Below are positions 26,812 through 36,314 of a stretch of 64,000 bases of DNA, one piece after another. The position numbers were made by a program, and so were the translations under genes. The notes under the pieces are model-generated. The model ran no database searches, was not told the DNA's origin, and saw only the letters and a program-made list of their open reading frames with translations. The stretch comes from CAZADA01 sp964568975. GTDB taxonomy: Bacteria; Pseudomonadota; Alphaproteobacteria; Caulobacterales; Maricaulaceae. The stretch spans positions 1 to 64,000 of the forward strand of contig CAZMSO010000005.1 of NCBI GenBank assembly GCA_964568975.1. The letters run 5' to 3'. The first letter of the stretch is position 1, and every line of letters starts with the position of its first letter.

Positions 26812-28421
26812 GACCCGCCCCCTTCGGCCGCTAACGGCTCAACAAGCAACGGCTCGGCGAGCACCGCCTCCGCCGCGCCGCGGGCCAGGCTTTCAAGCCA
26901 GCCGGCGTCGACGCCGAACCAAATGTTGGCGCCGGCCAAAACCAGAAGCGGGATCAGCAACGTCACCGGCGTGCGCGCCGCGCCCGCGGCCTCGGCGGCG
27001 GCCGACGGCGCGCGCAGATACGCCGCCTCCAAGATCCGCCCGACATAGAAAAACGCTAACACTGACGACACCGCGATCACCGCCACCGCCCACCACCAGC
27101 CTCGGTCGATCACGGCGGCGAACAAATAGAGCTTGGAGATAAAGCCCGCCGTCAACGGCACGCCCATCAGGCTCAACCCCCCAATGGTCAAGGCCGCGAA
27201 GGTCACTGGCATGCGCCGCCCGAGCCCCGCTAAATCGCTGACAGTGCGAGCGTTAAGCCGCAACGCCACCGCGCCGAGCGCCATGAAAAGCGCCCCTTTC
27301 ATCAGCGCATGGTTGAACAGGTGCAACAGCCCCGCCGCCACGCCCGCCGTGGTCGCCGTCGCCACGCCGAGGAGCATGTAGCCCACTTGCGCGACGGAGG
27401 AGTAAGCGAGAATGCGCTTGGCGTCAGTTTGCACGCACGCCTGCAGCGACGCCAAAATCATGCCCGCCGCCGCCAAAGGCGCGAGAAGCCACGCCAACGT
27501 CACTTCTTCAAAGGCGTAACGGCTGTCAAACACCGTGAACAAAAATCGGATCAGCGCGTAAATGGCGGCTTTCGTGGCCGTCGCCGCTAAGAACACAGTG
27601 ATGAAAGAGGGCGCGAACGCGTAGGCGTTCGGCAGCCATGTATGCAGCGGAAACATCGCCGCTTTCAGGCCCAGTCCAATAAAAATAAACGCATAACCCG
27701 CGCGCACGGTGGTCGTGTCTGTCAATGGCGGCAACAGCCGCGCCATATCCGCGAGGTTGAGCGTGCCTGTCGCGATGTAAAGAAAGCCGACGCCAATCAC
27801 AAAGAACGTCGCGCCGATCGTCCCAAGCACTAAGTAATTGTAGGCCGCCGTCAACGCCCGGCGGTCCTGGCGCGCGCCCATGGCCACCAGCACATAGGTC
27901 GACAGGGATGAAATCTCGAGGAAGACAAACAGGTTGAACGCATCGCCCGTCACGACCACGCCCAACAGTCCCGCGAAGCACACCAGAAAAGCCGCGAAGA
28001 AGAGACCCCGCCGCTCCGCCGCCACCTCCCGCGCGACTGTCGCCGGCGCGAACGCCGCCGCCGCCACGCCGATCGCACTGATGAGCAGAAGAATCGGCGC
28101 GTTCAACGCGTCCGCACGATACTCAATCCCCAGCGGCGGCGCCCATCCGCCGAGCGCATAACTCACCACCCCATAGGTTTCGACTTGGTCGACCACCAGC
28201 AGGCTCGCCGCGAAGGACGCCGCCGTCGCGCCTAACGCGAGCGCCCAGGCCGCCCGACCGCCAAGGCCAAACGCCGCGACCGCCGCCGCCAGCAATGGGA
28301 TGACCGGGATCAAGAGCACCGCGTGGGTGTGCGCCCATGCCGGGGCAAGCGCGCCGACCCAACCGCCGCCGCTTGATGCAGCCGCAAGCGCGGCCGTGAT
28401 TCCCAACGTCGCGCCGCTCAT
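26808..28421 (-). CDS. mrpD: Mrp antiporter subunit D (NuoM/N-like)
   Basis: This 537-residue polytopic protein has its TM5 Glu in NLFVFLEISSLSTYVLVAMG. The discontinuous helix region reads MFPLHTWLPNAYAFAPSFIT, with Lys in FLAATATKAAIYALIRFLF and a later Lys in LFNHALMKGALFMALGAVAL. These are the conserved proton-path residues. Its position directly after mrpC identifies it as mrpD. It begins four bases inside the mrpC stop (ATGA). A periplasmic or cytoplasmic loop near residue 30 carries a His pair (WAHTHAVLL). Confidence 0.9.
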
Positions 28422-29146
28422 GACACGCCCCCAGGGGCCGACGCCGCATCCGCAAGCTCTTGCTCATGCGCGCGCTGTTCCAGCTCGTCATCTTCGATTG
28501 AGCCGTAAGCGTCGCGAATGCGCACCACCAACGCCAAGCCCACAGCCAGCGTCGCGACGCCGACCACAATGGCGGTGAGGATCAACACATGGGGCAAGGG
28601 GTTTGAATACGCGACCTCCAGCGCGTCAGCGCCATAAGTCGCTTGCACCGGCTCCACAACCAATCCCGCCGACGGAGCCGGCTCGGGCGCCGGCGCGGCG
28701 GCCGCACCCGGCCCCGGGTCCGCGAGCCCATGATCCTCCGCCCCACGGAGGGCCTGACCGGCGGCGTCATGGACAGTCCAATGGCTCTCGTCCAGCGCGC
28801 CATGGGCGGCGGAGACGCCAGACCCGTCCGCGCCGACAGCAGGAGCCTCACCTCCATGGGCGCCAGCGCCGTGGGCCCCACCTCCATGCGCGTCAGCGCC
28901 GTGGGCGTCGCCGCCATGATCTGCGCCATGGTGGGTTTCCGGCAAGATGGGCGGCACGCCGCCGCGGACTTTCCCCGCGGTGATGTACAAAAGAAACACC
29001 GACGTTTGAAAGACGCCAAGGCCAACGAGACGCTTCACTAAGTTGCCCGACGCGAACACCGCGTAGAGCCCGAGCATCATCAACACGACAATGACCCAGT
29101 AATTGTAGTGGGACGCAAGAAACGCGGTCACTTTGTCACCACTCAT
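28418..29146 (-). CDS. mrpC: MrpC (MnhC) with a His-rich insertion
   Basis: This 242-residue protein is about twice the usual MrpC length (110-125). The MrpC/NuoK core is split. Residues 15-66 contain VIVVLMMLGLYAVFASGNLV, KRLVGLGVFQTSVFLLYITA and GKVRGGVPPI; residues 180-212 contain NPLPHVLILTAIVVGVATLA. Between them lie about 110 extra residues rich in His, Gly, Ala and Asp, with 11 His in residues 72-139, mostly as A-H-G repeats. ATG 29146 overlaps the mrpB stop by 11 bp. The insertion falls where the loop before the last helix should be and may bind a metal or be disordered. Confidence 0.88.
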   Translation of the reverse strand: MSGDKVTAFLASHYNYWVIVVLMMLGLYAVFASGNLVKRLVGLGVFQTSVFLLYITAGKVRGGVPPILPETHHGADHGGDAHGADAHGGGAHGAGAHGGEAPAVGADGSGVSAAHGALDESHWTVHDAAGQALRGAEDHGLADPGPGAAAAPAPEPAPSAGLVVEPVQATYGADALEVAYSNPLPHVLILTAIVVGVATLAVGLALVVRIRDAYGSIEDDELEQRAHEQELADAASAPGGVS

Positions 29147-29639
29147 CCTCGGGAATGTTGGAGACGCGCCCAGCGAAGGCGTAGAAAATCGCCACCACCA
29201 CCGACGCCACAGTGAACAACACCCCCAACTCCACCAGCAAAATCCCCAAATGCTGGCCGTGCAGACCATGGCCGAGCACGTCATAATCCAAGAACGCCGC
29301 CCCCTGGAACAGCGACATCACTCCCACGCCGGCGTAAAGCGACACGCCCGTCGCCGCGCCGGCCTGCACAAACGCTGGCGGCAAGGCGCGCCGCGCCGCG
29401 TCCACCCCGTAAATCAGCGCATAAAGCATGACCGCGACCGCCACGATCACGCCCGCTTGGAAGCCGCCGCCTGGGCCGAAATCGCCATGGAACTGCACGT
29501 AAAGGCCGAACAAGGCGATGATCGGCACCAGCCCCTTCGACACCACGCGAAGCACGGTGTGCACGTCCGTCGACGCCGCAGGGTCAGCCCCGCCGGCGTG
29601 CTCGGACCCTTCGCCGTCGGGAGGCGTCGGTTCAGCCAT
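29136..29639 (-). CDS. mrpB: Mrp antiporter subunit B (MnhB domain)
   Basis: This 167-residue protein contains the MnhB family core VLRVVSKGLVPIIALFGLYV, QFHGDFGPGGGFQAGVIVAV and LGILLVELGVLFTVASVVVA with four hydrophobic segments. The GGGFQAG motif is the hallmark. A polar N-terminal extension of about 35 residues precedes the domain. ATG 29639 overlaps the stop of the preceding gene by 8 bp. It forms part of the ion-transporting membrane complex. Confidence 0.92.
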   Translation of the reverse strand: MAEPTPPDGEGSEHAGGADPAASTDVHTVLRVVSKGLVPIIALFGLYVQFHGDFGPGGGFQAGVIVAVAVMLYALIYGVDAARRALPPAFVQAGAATGVSLYAGVGVMSLFQGAAFLDYDVLGHGLHGQHLGILLVELGVLFTVASVVVAIFYAFAGRVSNIPEDEW

Positions 29640-30324
29640 CCGCGCCTCCCGCCGATGATCGCGCCGACCCCGGCGCGCCATTCACCGGCGCGCGCGCGGC
29701 GCCGCCGCCCGTGCCCACGCTGGCGCCGCGCAAGCCAAGCAGCAGCATCACGCCCAAGCCCGCTGTGAAGATCACAAACGCTTCGCCCAAGGTGTCATAG
29801 CCGCGATAGCTGGCCAGGACCGCCGTCACCACATTCGGCGGACCCACCTCCTCCGGCGTGCGCACCAAATAGGCCCGGCCCACATACGCGTTCGCCGGCG
29901 ACTCCGGATCGCCGAAGGATGGCATGTCGATCGTGGCGTAAAGCAGCGCCGCGCCCACGCCCGCAGCCACGACCAACGCCGTCCAGCGCCGGCCGGGATG
30001 GGGCTTGCGCGCCTCCCGCGCGGTCAAAAGCATCGCCGCCAGCATCAGCGTCGTCGACACGCCCGCGCCCACCGCCGCTTCAGTAAAGGCCACATCCACC
30101 GCATCAAGGGACACAAAAAACACCGCCGACAGCAAGCTGTAGACGCCCGACAACATCACCACCACGAACAAGCGGCGCTGCACAATGATGGCCACCCCGA
30201 CCACCAGCAGCATTGACAGCAACGTGATGTCTAGTATCAGCACGCCCGCATACCCGTTCGCAGCCGCCGCCGAGACAGGCGCAGCCGCCTCCGCTGCACG
30301 CGCGCTGAGCGCCGCCGCCGTCAT
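29632..30324 (-). CDS. MrpA C-terminal half as a separate protein (DUF4040/MbhE-like)
   Basis: This 230-residue membrane protein carries a DUF4040 (MbhD/NuoJ-like) region, LLVVGVAIIVQRRLFVVVML with VAFTEAAVGAGVSTTLMLAA, and an MbhE/MrpA-tail-like region, NVVTAVLASYRGYDTLGEAF with VIFTAGLGVMLLLGL. In full MrpA these follow the NuoL-like domain. Here they are a stand-alone subunit, as in membrane-bound hydrogenases and some split Mrp systems. It overlaps mrpG by 4 bp and mrpB by 8 bp. Confidence 0.85.
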   Translation of the reverse strand: MTAAALSARAAEAAAPVSAAAANGYAGVLILDITLLSMLLVVGVAIIVQRRLFVVVMLSGVYSLLSAVFFVSLDAVDVAFTEAAVGAGVSTTLMLAAMLLTAREARKPHPGRRWTALVVAAGVGAALLYATIDMPSFGDPESPANAYVGRAYLVRTPEEVGPPNVVTAVLASYRGYDTLGEAFVIFTAGLGVMLLLGLRGASVGTGGGAARAPVNGAPGSARSSAGGADG

Positions 30325-30731
30325 TGTCCCGTCTCCACGGGCGCGCGCGCAGCGGCCGGTTCAGCGATCGGTGCAGCCGGGCGCTCAGCGCCCGGCGCTG
30401 GCGGATGAAACCGATTCAACAGCGGCTGCAAGCCCGCTTTATAGGCCGCGTTAGCGACGGCGTGCGTCGCCGTCGGACTCGTCATCAACAAGAAAAACGC
30501 AATCACCGCGAGCTTCGCCGTCGTCAGCGACCACCCAGCCTCAAACATCAGCCCGATCACCACCAACTCCGCGCCCAAGGTGTCAGTGACGCCGGCTGCG
30601 TGCAGGCGGGTGTAAAAGTCCGGCAGGCGTAGAACGCCGATCGTGCCGACCAACACGAAGAACAGCCCCGCCGAGACCAGTCCCGTCGCCGCCCCATGGC
30701 GCGCCAGCTCCAGCGCCTCCGCCGCGCTCAT
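30321..30731 (-). CDS. mrpG: Mrp antiporter subunit G
   Basis: This 136-residue protein has three hydrophobic segments and the MnhG signature LVGTIGVLRLPDFYTRLHAA, GVTDTLGAELVVIGL and LAVIAFFLLMTSPTATHAVA. A Pro/Ala-rich C-terminal tail of about 30 residues is longer than usual. Both ends overlap neighbours by 4 bp (ATGA). It is an essential small subunit of Mrp complexes. Confidence 0.94.
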   Translation of the reverse strand: MSAAEALELARHGAATGLVSAGLFFVLVGTIGVLRLPDFYTRLHAAGVTDTLGAELVVIGLMFEAGWSLTTAKLAVIAFFLLMTSPTATHAVANAAYKAGLQPLLNRFHPPAPGAERPAAPIAEPAAARAPVETGQ

Positions 30732-31036
30732 GAGCGCGGCTCCGACGACGGGCGGGTCTGGGCCGCCTGCGCCAGCGAAATCGTCAAATCGCGATAGCGG
30801 AAGAACTTCAAGATCGCGATGGTCGCCACAAAATTAATCAGAGCGTAGAGGATGGCGATATCCACCGCATCAGGTCTTTCAATGTAAAACGCAAACAAAA
30901 TCAGCAATATCACGGTCTTTGTACCGAAGGAATTCACCGCCAACACACGATCATACAAGCTCGGCCCGATGAACAGCCGCGCAAGCATCATGCTCATCGC
31001 CACCAACACCACGATCGTCGCGGCTGTGATGATCAT
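30728..31036 (-). CDS. mrpF: Mrp antiporter subunit F
   Basis: This 102-residue protein has three hydrophobic segments. It contains MMLARLFIGPSLYDRVLAVN, SFGTKTVILLILFAFYIERP and DAVDIAILYALINFVATIAI, matching the MrpF/MnhF family (the P-x-x-x-DR motif and the conserved Asp-rich DAVDIAI). Start and stop overlap mrpE and mrpG by 4 bp each. Confidence 0.94.
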   Translation of the reverse strand: MIITAATIVVLVAMSMMLARLFIGPSLYDRVLAVNSFGTKTVILLILFAFYIERPDAVDIAILYALINFVATIAILKFFRYRDLTISLAQAAQTRPSSEPRS

Positions 31037-31524
31037 CGTTCCCCCTCCGCCGCACCGACCGCGCGCACGCGCATCTCTTCAAAACCCTGTTCATCCACGA
31101 AGTCCGCCGTCAGCGCATGCACGACCATGTCGTCGCCTTCCACAGCCACTGTGACCGTACCGGGCGTCAGCGTGACAGAGTTGGCGAACACCGCCCGGCC
31201 CATGGGCGTGCGCGCGCGTCCGCGAACGCGCACGACCCGCGGCGTGACATCAAGGTCTGAGCGCATGACGATGCGCGTGACGGCCACATTGGCCTTCACA
31301 ATCTCCCCGCCCAGCCAATTCCAATAACGCAAATAGGCCGGCAGCCGCGATTGAGGCGCGGTCTCAGGGTCTAAAATGCCCAAACGCTTCACCAAAATGA
31401 GCACGACGATGATGGACGCCCCGCCAAGCGTGAGGGTGAGGGTGTCGGTCGTGCGCCCGGAGAGGAGGATCCACTCCACCGCCAACACGAGGCCCAACAC
31501 AACCGCCACTATGGCCCCGCCCAT
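31033..31524 (-). CDS. mrpE: Mrp antiporter subunit E; first gene of the operon
   Basis: This 163-residue protein has two N-terminal hydrophobic segments, then the MnhE core YLRYWNWLGGEIVKANVAVT, RIVMRSDLDVTPRVVRVRG and ANSVTLTPGTVTVAVEGDDM. ATG 31524 follows GGGGA at about 7 bases. The 132-bp gap upstream (31525-31656) must hold the operon promoter; a CATAAT on the minus strand near 31616 is a possible -10, but no good -35 is seen at the right spacing. Confidence 0.93.
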   Translation of the reverse strand: MGGAIVAVVLGLVLAVEWILLSGRTTDTLTLTLGGASIIVVLILVKRLGILDPETAPQSRLPAYLRYWNWLGGEIVKANVAVTRIVMRSDLDVTPRVVRVRGRARTPMGRAVFANSVTLTPGTVTVAVEGDDMVVHALTADFVDEQGFEEMRVRAVGAAEGER

Positions 31525-31656
31525 GGCTCAATCCCCGACACCGCACGCGCGCCTGCACACCGCTGCGGAGTCTTACTCCACCCAAACCGCGTCTGACCAG
31601 GCGCCTGGCGTATGATTATGAAACACACAGCGCGCGTCGGCCCGCCGCAACACGGG

Positions 31657-32139
31657 TCACCGTTTCGGCGTCGCGAGGGTCACCAGCAAGTTCACCACGG
31701 CCACGCCGGCCATGACGGCGGCGATGTAAAACAACACCGGCGAGTACTCCGCCGGAACCGCGGGAACGAAATCGCTGGGGATCTCCCACGGCGCCGCCGC
31801 ATTCGCAGACAAACCCGTGGGCGTGTTGGTCCCAAGATAAGGGCTGAGATGAAATGCAACCGCCCCGCCGACCAGCACGACCGCCAAAAACGCGCCCAAG
31901 CGCCGCAGATTGTCGAGCGACAACAGCGTCCCCAACAGGATCAGCGCGCCGGCGGCGATCTCCGCTCCGCCCACGACTGCGTTGATTTCAGGATGAAAAA
32001 AGTCCGCCAGAGGCAGCCCCTCCAGCGTGGCTTTCGCCTCGATGAATTGAAAAATGTGGGCGGTGGTGAACTTCATCACGCCGAACGCCGCCAAGAATCC
32101 CCCGGTCACGATCGCTAAAAGCCATTTCACGATTGCCAT
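31657..32139 (-). CDS. DoxX-like small membrane protein
   Basis: This 160-residue protein has four hydrophobic segments: WLLAIVTGGFLAAFGVMKF, VVGGAEIAAGALILLGTLLS, RLGAFLAVVLVGGAVAFHL and VLFYIAAVMAGVAVVNLLV. The first segment followed by a short loop and the GGAEIAAG turn resembles the DoxX/SURF4-like family. ATG 32139 follows AGGGG. Its role is unknown. It precedes the Mrp operon on the same strand by 132 bp and may have its own promoter. Confidence 0.75.
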   Translation of the reverse strand: MAIVKWLLAIVTGGFLAAFGVMKFTTAHIFQFIEAKATLEGLPLADFFHPEINAVVGGAEIAAGALILLGTLLSLDNLRRLGAFLAVVLVGGAVAFHLSPYLGTNTPTGLSANAAAPWEIPSDFVPAVPAEYSPVLFYIAAVMAGVAVVNLLVTLATPKR

Positions 32140-32416
32140 TGCGCGCCCCTCTCTTCGCTCGCGTCTTCGCGGCTGCGTTCTCACCTGTGTTCGCCGGCGT
32201 CCTCAGCCCCGCCGTCCATCTTTATGCCGCTCGCAGCCGATGAACGCCACCGTCCGCCGCGGCGTCGGCCCATGTTGGGCGTCAACGGCCGCCAAAGCTG
32301 GACGCCCGCACGCGCTGCAGTTCGCCGCGCGTGCTTTCGCGGACGCGCCGCATAGAATGGGGAGGATCCGGCGCGGACCACCGCCGAACCGCGCGACGCC
32401 GGACGAAGGAGACGTG

Positions 32417-33790
32417 ATGGCTTGGCTTACGCCCCGGCCGCCCAAGGTCGCCGGCCGCCCGTTCGCGGCGTATTTAGGCGCCCAGGTGAGCTGGTTTTTC
32501 GGCTTCGGCTTGCAGAGCGTGTTGCTCCCTTACACCGCCGTGCGCATTTTCGACGCCTCTGACGCGCAACTCGGCCTGGTTCAAGCCTCGCCGCTGGCGC
32601 CCGTGGCGCTTCTGATCCTTCTGGGCGGCGTCGCTGCAGAACGCCGGGACCGGCGCGAGCTCTTAATGCTCTTGCACATGGTGGCTGTGGCGCCGCCAGC
32701 AGCGCTGGCCGTCGCGGCCGCGCTCGGCGTGTGGTCGATCCACTGGCTGATGGCCTTCGGCCTCGCCATCGGCGCCGCCGGCGCGATCATGATGCCCACG
32801 CGCGACGCTGCGTTGAACGCCGCCGCTCAAGCCTCCATCGGCCGGCTCAGCGTCCAGCGCGCGGTTGTGTTAGCGAGCTTAGTTCAATTCGCCGGCCAAG
32901 TCGCGGGCATGAGCACGGCCATCGTCGCCACAGCGGCGGAAGCGCTCCTGACCACGCCCATGACCGACACGTTGCGCGCATGGCAAGCGGGCGCGCTTTT
33001 CGGCTGTCAGGCAGTCGCCCTTGCGGCGGGATGGATCGCGGCGTTCTTGCTGCCGCGCCTGACGCCGCCGGCGCCGCGGGGCGAAGGCGGCGTCGCGCGT
33101 CAAGTCGCGGAGGGCTTGGCGGTGGTGTGGCGCTCGCCCGTCATCCGACCCATGGCGCTTCTCATGGTGGCGGTGGGCGTGTTTGTGATCGGGGCGAGTT
33201 TTCTGGTGCTGTTGCCGAGTCTCGTGCTCGACGCCTTTGGCGGCGGCCTTGGCGCTCTTGGGTTTGCGCTGATTGTGTTTTGGCTCGGCGCTGCGGCCGC
33301 GACGGTGGCGCTGACGCGCTTTCATGTGCGCCGTCCGGGCCGTCTTCTCGTTGGCGCGCTGGCGCTTGGGGCGGCGTCCTTGGGCGTTTTTGCGTTTCAG
33401 CCGCCTTTCGCAGTGGTGGTGGGGCTTGTGTTTTTCTGGGGGGTGTCCGGCGGCCTTGGCATCGCAATGAGCCGCGCGATCGTGCAAGAGGAAGCGCCGC
33501 CGCGGGCGCTGGCGCGGGTGCTGTCGGTTTATCAGCTCGGCTTTGTCGGCGGCGCCCCCATTGGCTCAGTGGGCATGGGCTTCATTGTCGAGCATTTCGG
33601 CGCGCAAGCCGGCGCTTTCACGGCCATGGCGGGCGTGTTGACGACCTGTGCGTGGCTGGCGCTCTTCACGCCCATCGGCCGCCTGCGCGGATCACGCGCA
33701 CCAGCGGGCCATAACGCCGCCGACGACGCCCCAGACAGCGCGCAAGGGAGCCCCAAGCCGGCCGTTGCGGAGGATGTCGGCGCCGCGTAG
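32417..33790 (+). CDS. Major facilitator superfamily transporter
   Basis: This 457-residue protein has about 12 hydrophobic segments. The N-terminal half shows AAYLGAQVSWFFGFGLQSVL and the motif-A-like loop GGVAAERRDRRELLMLLHMV. The later half has GLVFFWGVSGGLGIAMSRAI and VLSVYQLGFVGGAPIGSVGM, typical of MFS efflux-type carriers. A polar C-terminal tail of about 35 residues follows. ATG 32417 has an excellent GAAGGAGA Shine-Dalgarno. The substrate cannot be read from the sequence. It is divergent from the DoxX gene across 277 bp. Confidence 0.88.
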   Translation: MAWLTPRPPKVAGRPFAAYLGAQVSWFFGFGLQSVLLPYTAVRIFDASDAQLGLVQASPLAPVALLILLGGVAAERRDRRELLMLLHMVAVAPPAALAVAAALGVWSIHWLMAFGLAIGAAGAIMMPTRDAALNAAAQASIGRLSVQRAVVLASLVQFAGQVAGMSTAIVATAAEALLTTPMTDTLRAWQAGALFGCQAVALAAGWIAAFLLPRLTPPAPRGEGGVARQVAEGLAVVWRSPVIRPMALLMVAVGVFVIGASFLVLLPSLVLDAFGGGLGALGFALIVFWLGAAAATVALTRFHVRRPGRLLVGALALGAASLGVFAFQPPFAVVVGLVFFWGVSGGLGIAMSRAIVQEEAPPRALARVLSVYQLGFVGGAPIGSVGMGFIVEHFGAQAGAFTAMAGVLTTCAWLALFTPIGRLRGSRAPAGHNAADDAPDSAQGSPKPAVAEDVGAA

Positions 33791-33863
33791 CGTGCCCGCG
33801 CGGCGACGCCCAAGACGAATCGCCCAGCCCCATCGCCACGCTAATCCGATCCCTGGAGCCGCC

Positions 33864-36041
33864 ATGACGTCGCCCGCCGCCCCCTCCGACATCGCCGCCG
33901 CCCTGGAGCCGCCGGTCGCGGAGCGTCGGCCCGTCACCCATGAGCTCCACGGGCGCACGCGCACGGACGCGTACGCGTGGTTGCGCGATGAGAACTGGCG
34001 CGACGCCATGCGCGATCCCAGCACGCTGCGCGCCGACATTCGCGCGCATCTCGAGGCGGAAAACGCTTACGCCAAGGCCTGGATGGCCGACACCGTCGCG
34101 CTGCAAGACGCTCTGTTCAACGAGATGCGCGGGCGCATCAAAGAAGAGGATGAGGGCCTGCCCACACCCGATGGGCCTTTTGCGTATTACAGCCGCACCC
34201 GCCGCTATCGCCCCGAGGCCCATGAAGGCCAATACGCCGTCTTCGTCCGCAAACCCATTGACCCATCCACGCAGGAGCCGATCGGTCCCGAAGAGGTGCT
34301 GTTCGACGGCGACCGTGAAGCGCAGGGGCGCGACTATTTCGCCCTTGGGGGCCTCGACCACAGCCCCGATCACACGCTGATCGCGTATGGCGTCGATCTG
34401 ACGGGCTCGGAATACTACACCTTGCGGTTCCGCCGCATCGCCGATGGCGCTCACCTTGACGACGTGATTGAAAACACCACCGGCGGCGTGGTGTGGGCCA
34501 ATGACAGCCGCACCGTTTTTTGGGTCTGGCGCGACGACAATGGCCGGCCGTGCAAAGTCTACCGCCGGGAGTTGGGCTCAGGTCGCGACGACCTCATTTA
34601 TGAAGAGGCGGATTTGGGCTTCTTCGTCTCCCTCGGCAAGACGGAGTCTGAGCGCTTCATCGTCATCGACGCCCACGACCACACCACGTCGGAAGTGCGC
34701 TTGATCGACGCCGACGCGCCCGCAACCGCGCCGCGCTTGATCGCCGCGCGGGAACGCGGCGTGGAGTATGACGTCTCGGATCGCGGCGAGCGCCTTTACA
34801 TCCTCACGAATGTCGATGGCGCGATCGATTTCAAAGTGATGACCGCCCCGCTCGCCACGCCGGAGCGCGCCCACTGGACGGACTGGGTCGCCCATCGCGA
34901 CGGCGTGCTGGTGTTGGGCCAGCGGCTGTTTGCGGGCCATCATGTGCGGCTGGAGCGTGAAAACGCCTTGCCGCGGATTGTCATTCGCCGGTTCGAGGAC
35001 GACGCCGAACACAGCTTGAGTTTGGACGAAGAGGCCTATTCCCTGGGCTTATCGGGGCTTTACGCCTTCGACACTTCAGTGATGCGCTTCTCCTACTCCT
35101 CGCCCACCACGCCGGACCAAGTGTTCGCTTACGACATGAACACCCGCGAGCGGCGGCTGTTAAAGACGCGCGACGTGCCGTCCGGCCATGAGCCGAGCGA
35201 TTATGTGACGCGCCGCGTCCTGGCGCCGGCCGCCGATGGCGAGACCGTGCCCGTCACCATTCTCCATCACCGCGACACCCCCATCGACGGCTCAGCCCCA
35301 GTGTTGCTCTATGGCTATGGCAGTTACGGCCACACGATTCCCGCCGGCTTCGGGACCACGCGCTTGTCCTTGTGCGACCGCGGGGTGGTGTTCGCCATCG
35401 CCCATGTCCGCGGCGGCATGGCCAAGGGCTACCGCTGGTATCTCGACGGCAAGCTTGAGAAGAAGCCCAACACCTTCACAGACTTCATCGCCGCCGGCGA
35501 AGCGTTGATCGCGGAAGGCTACACCGCGCGCGGGCGCATTGTGGCGATGGGCGGCTCCGCGGGCGGGTTGCTGGTGGGCGCGGCGCTTAATCTCGCGCCG
35601 GATCTGTTCGCCGGAGTGGCGGCGCTGGTGCCGTTTGTGGACGTGCTCAACACGATGGCGGATGCGGAGTTGCCGCTCACGCCGCCGGAATGGCCGGAGT
35701 GGGGCAATCCCCTCCAGAGTGCGGAGGCCTATGACCGTCTGGCGAGCTACAGCCCTTATGACAATGTACGCGCCGTCGCCTATCCGCCGGTGCTGGTCAC
35801 GGCCGGGGTGTCGGATCCGCGGGTGACGTATTGGGAGCCGGCCAAGTGGGCGGCGAAGCTCCGCGCGTGTTCCACGGGCCCCGGCCCGGTGCTCTTGAAA
35901 ACGAATATGGACGCCGGCCATGGCGGCGCCTCGGGGCGGTTCGACTCCTTGAAGGAAACCGCCTTTGAGTTCGCATTCGTTCTGAAGGTGATCGATCGCG
36001 CTGCGACCCCGCCGCGTCCCTCATCAGCCGCTATGGGCTGA
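33864..36041 (+). CDS. ptrB: Oligopeptidase B (prolyl oligopeptidase family S9A)
   Basis: This 725-residue protein has an N-terminal beta-propeller region (about 70-430) and a C-terminal alpha/beta hydrolase. The opening VTHELHGRTRTDAYAWLRDE and the stretch VLLYGYGSYGHTIPAGFG are typical. The catalytic Ser is in MGGSAGGLLVGAALN, Asp in VTAGVSDPRVTYWEP and His in MDAGHGGASGRFD. It cleaves short peptides, classically after basic residues, in cytoplasm or periplasm. No signal peptide is seen. ATG 33864 follows GGAG; reading further upstream would overlap the MFS gene. Between its end and the TPR gene lie 273 bp that include a sequence gap. Confidence 0.93.
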   Translation: MTSPAAPSDIAAALEPPVAERRPVTHELHGRTRTDAYAWLRDENWRDAMRDPSTLRADIRAHLEAENAYAKAWMADTVALQDALFNEMRGRIKEEDEGLPTPDGPFAYYSRTRRYRPEAHEGQYAVFVRKPIDPSTQEPIGPEEVLFDGDREAQGRDYFALGGLDHSPDHTLIAYGVDLTGSEYYTLRFRRIADGAHLDDVIENTTGGVVWANDSRTVFWVWRDDNGRPCKVYRRELGSGRDDLIYEEADLGFFVSLGKTESERFIVIDAHDHTTSEVRLIDADAPATAPRLIAARERGVEYDVSDRGERLYILTNVDGAIDFKVMTAPLATPERAHWTDWVAHRDGVLVLGQRLFAGHHVRLERENALPRIVIRRFEDDAEHSLSLDEEAYSLGLSGLYAFDTSVMRFSYSSPTTPDQVFAYDMNTRERRLLKTRDVPSGHEPSDYVTRRVLAPAADGETVPVTILHHRDTPIDGSAPVLLYGYGSYGHTIPAGFGTTRLSLCDRGVVFAIAHVRGGMAKGYRWYLDGKLEKKPNTFTDFIAAGEALIAEGYTARGRIVAMGGSAGGLLVGAALNLAPDLFAGVAALVPFVDVLNTMADAELPLTPPEWPEWGNPLQSAEAYDRLASYSPYDNVRAVAYPPVLVTAGVSDPRVTYWEPAKWAAKLRACSTGPGPVLLKTNMDAGHGGASGRFDSLKETAFEFAFVLKVIDRAATPPRPSSAAMG

Positions 36042-36179
36042 CGCGCCCCAGCGCCGCGGTCTTCACCCGCCATCGCCCGTTGACGCCTCGACGTCGCGGA
36101 GCGCGGGAGGCGCCGGCTTCCCCGTCCGCGCCGCGCCGGGGTCTGGCGTTGCGCGCGATGTCTCCCGAGCACGTTGAGG

Positions 36180-36279
36180 NNNNNNNNNNNNNNNNNNNNN
36201 NNNNNNNNNNNNNNNNNNNNNNNNNNNNNNNNNNNNNNNNNNNNNNNNNNNNNNNNNNNNNNNNNNNNNNNNNNNNNNN
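36180..36279. other. Assembly gap of 100 N
   Basis: A run of exactly 100 N joins two contigs. The true length is unknown. It lies between the stops of the convergent oligopeptidase and TPR genes, so no visible gene is broken. The flanks are GC-rich without an obvious shared repeat. Confidence 0.95.
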
Positions 36280-36314
36280 GCGCGCCGCTCCGACGCGCCC
36301 CCGCCTCGTGACGG

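Noticed and set aside
29147..29284. N-terminal extension of MrpC
   Set aside because: The extra residues are Trp/Cys-rich and are encoded within mrpB; the conserved MrpC start is at 29146.
33648..33863. N-terminal extension of oligopeptidase B
   Set aside because: It overlaps the end of the MFS gene and is Arg/Pro-rich; ATG 33864 with a GGAG site fits the family start.
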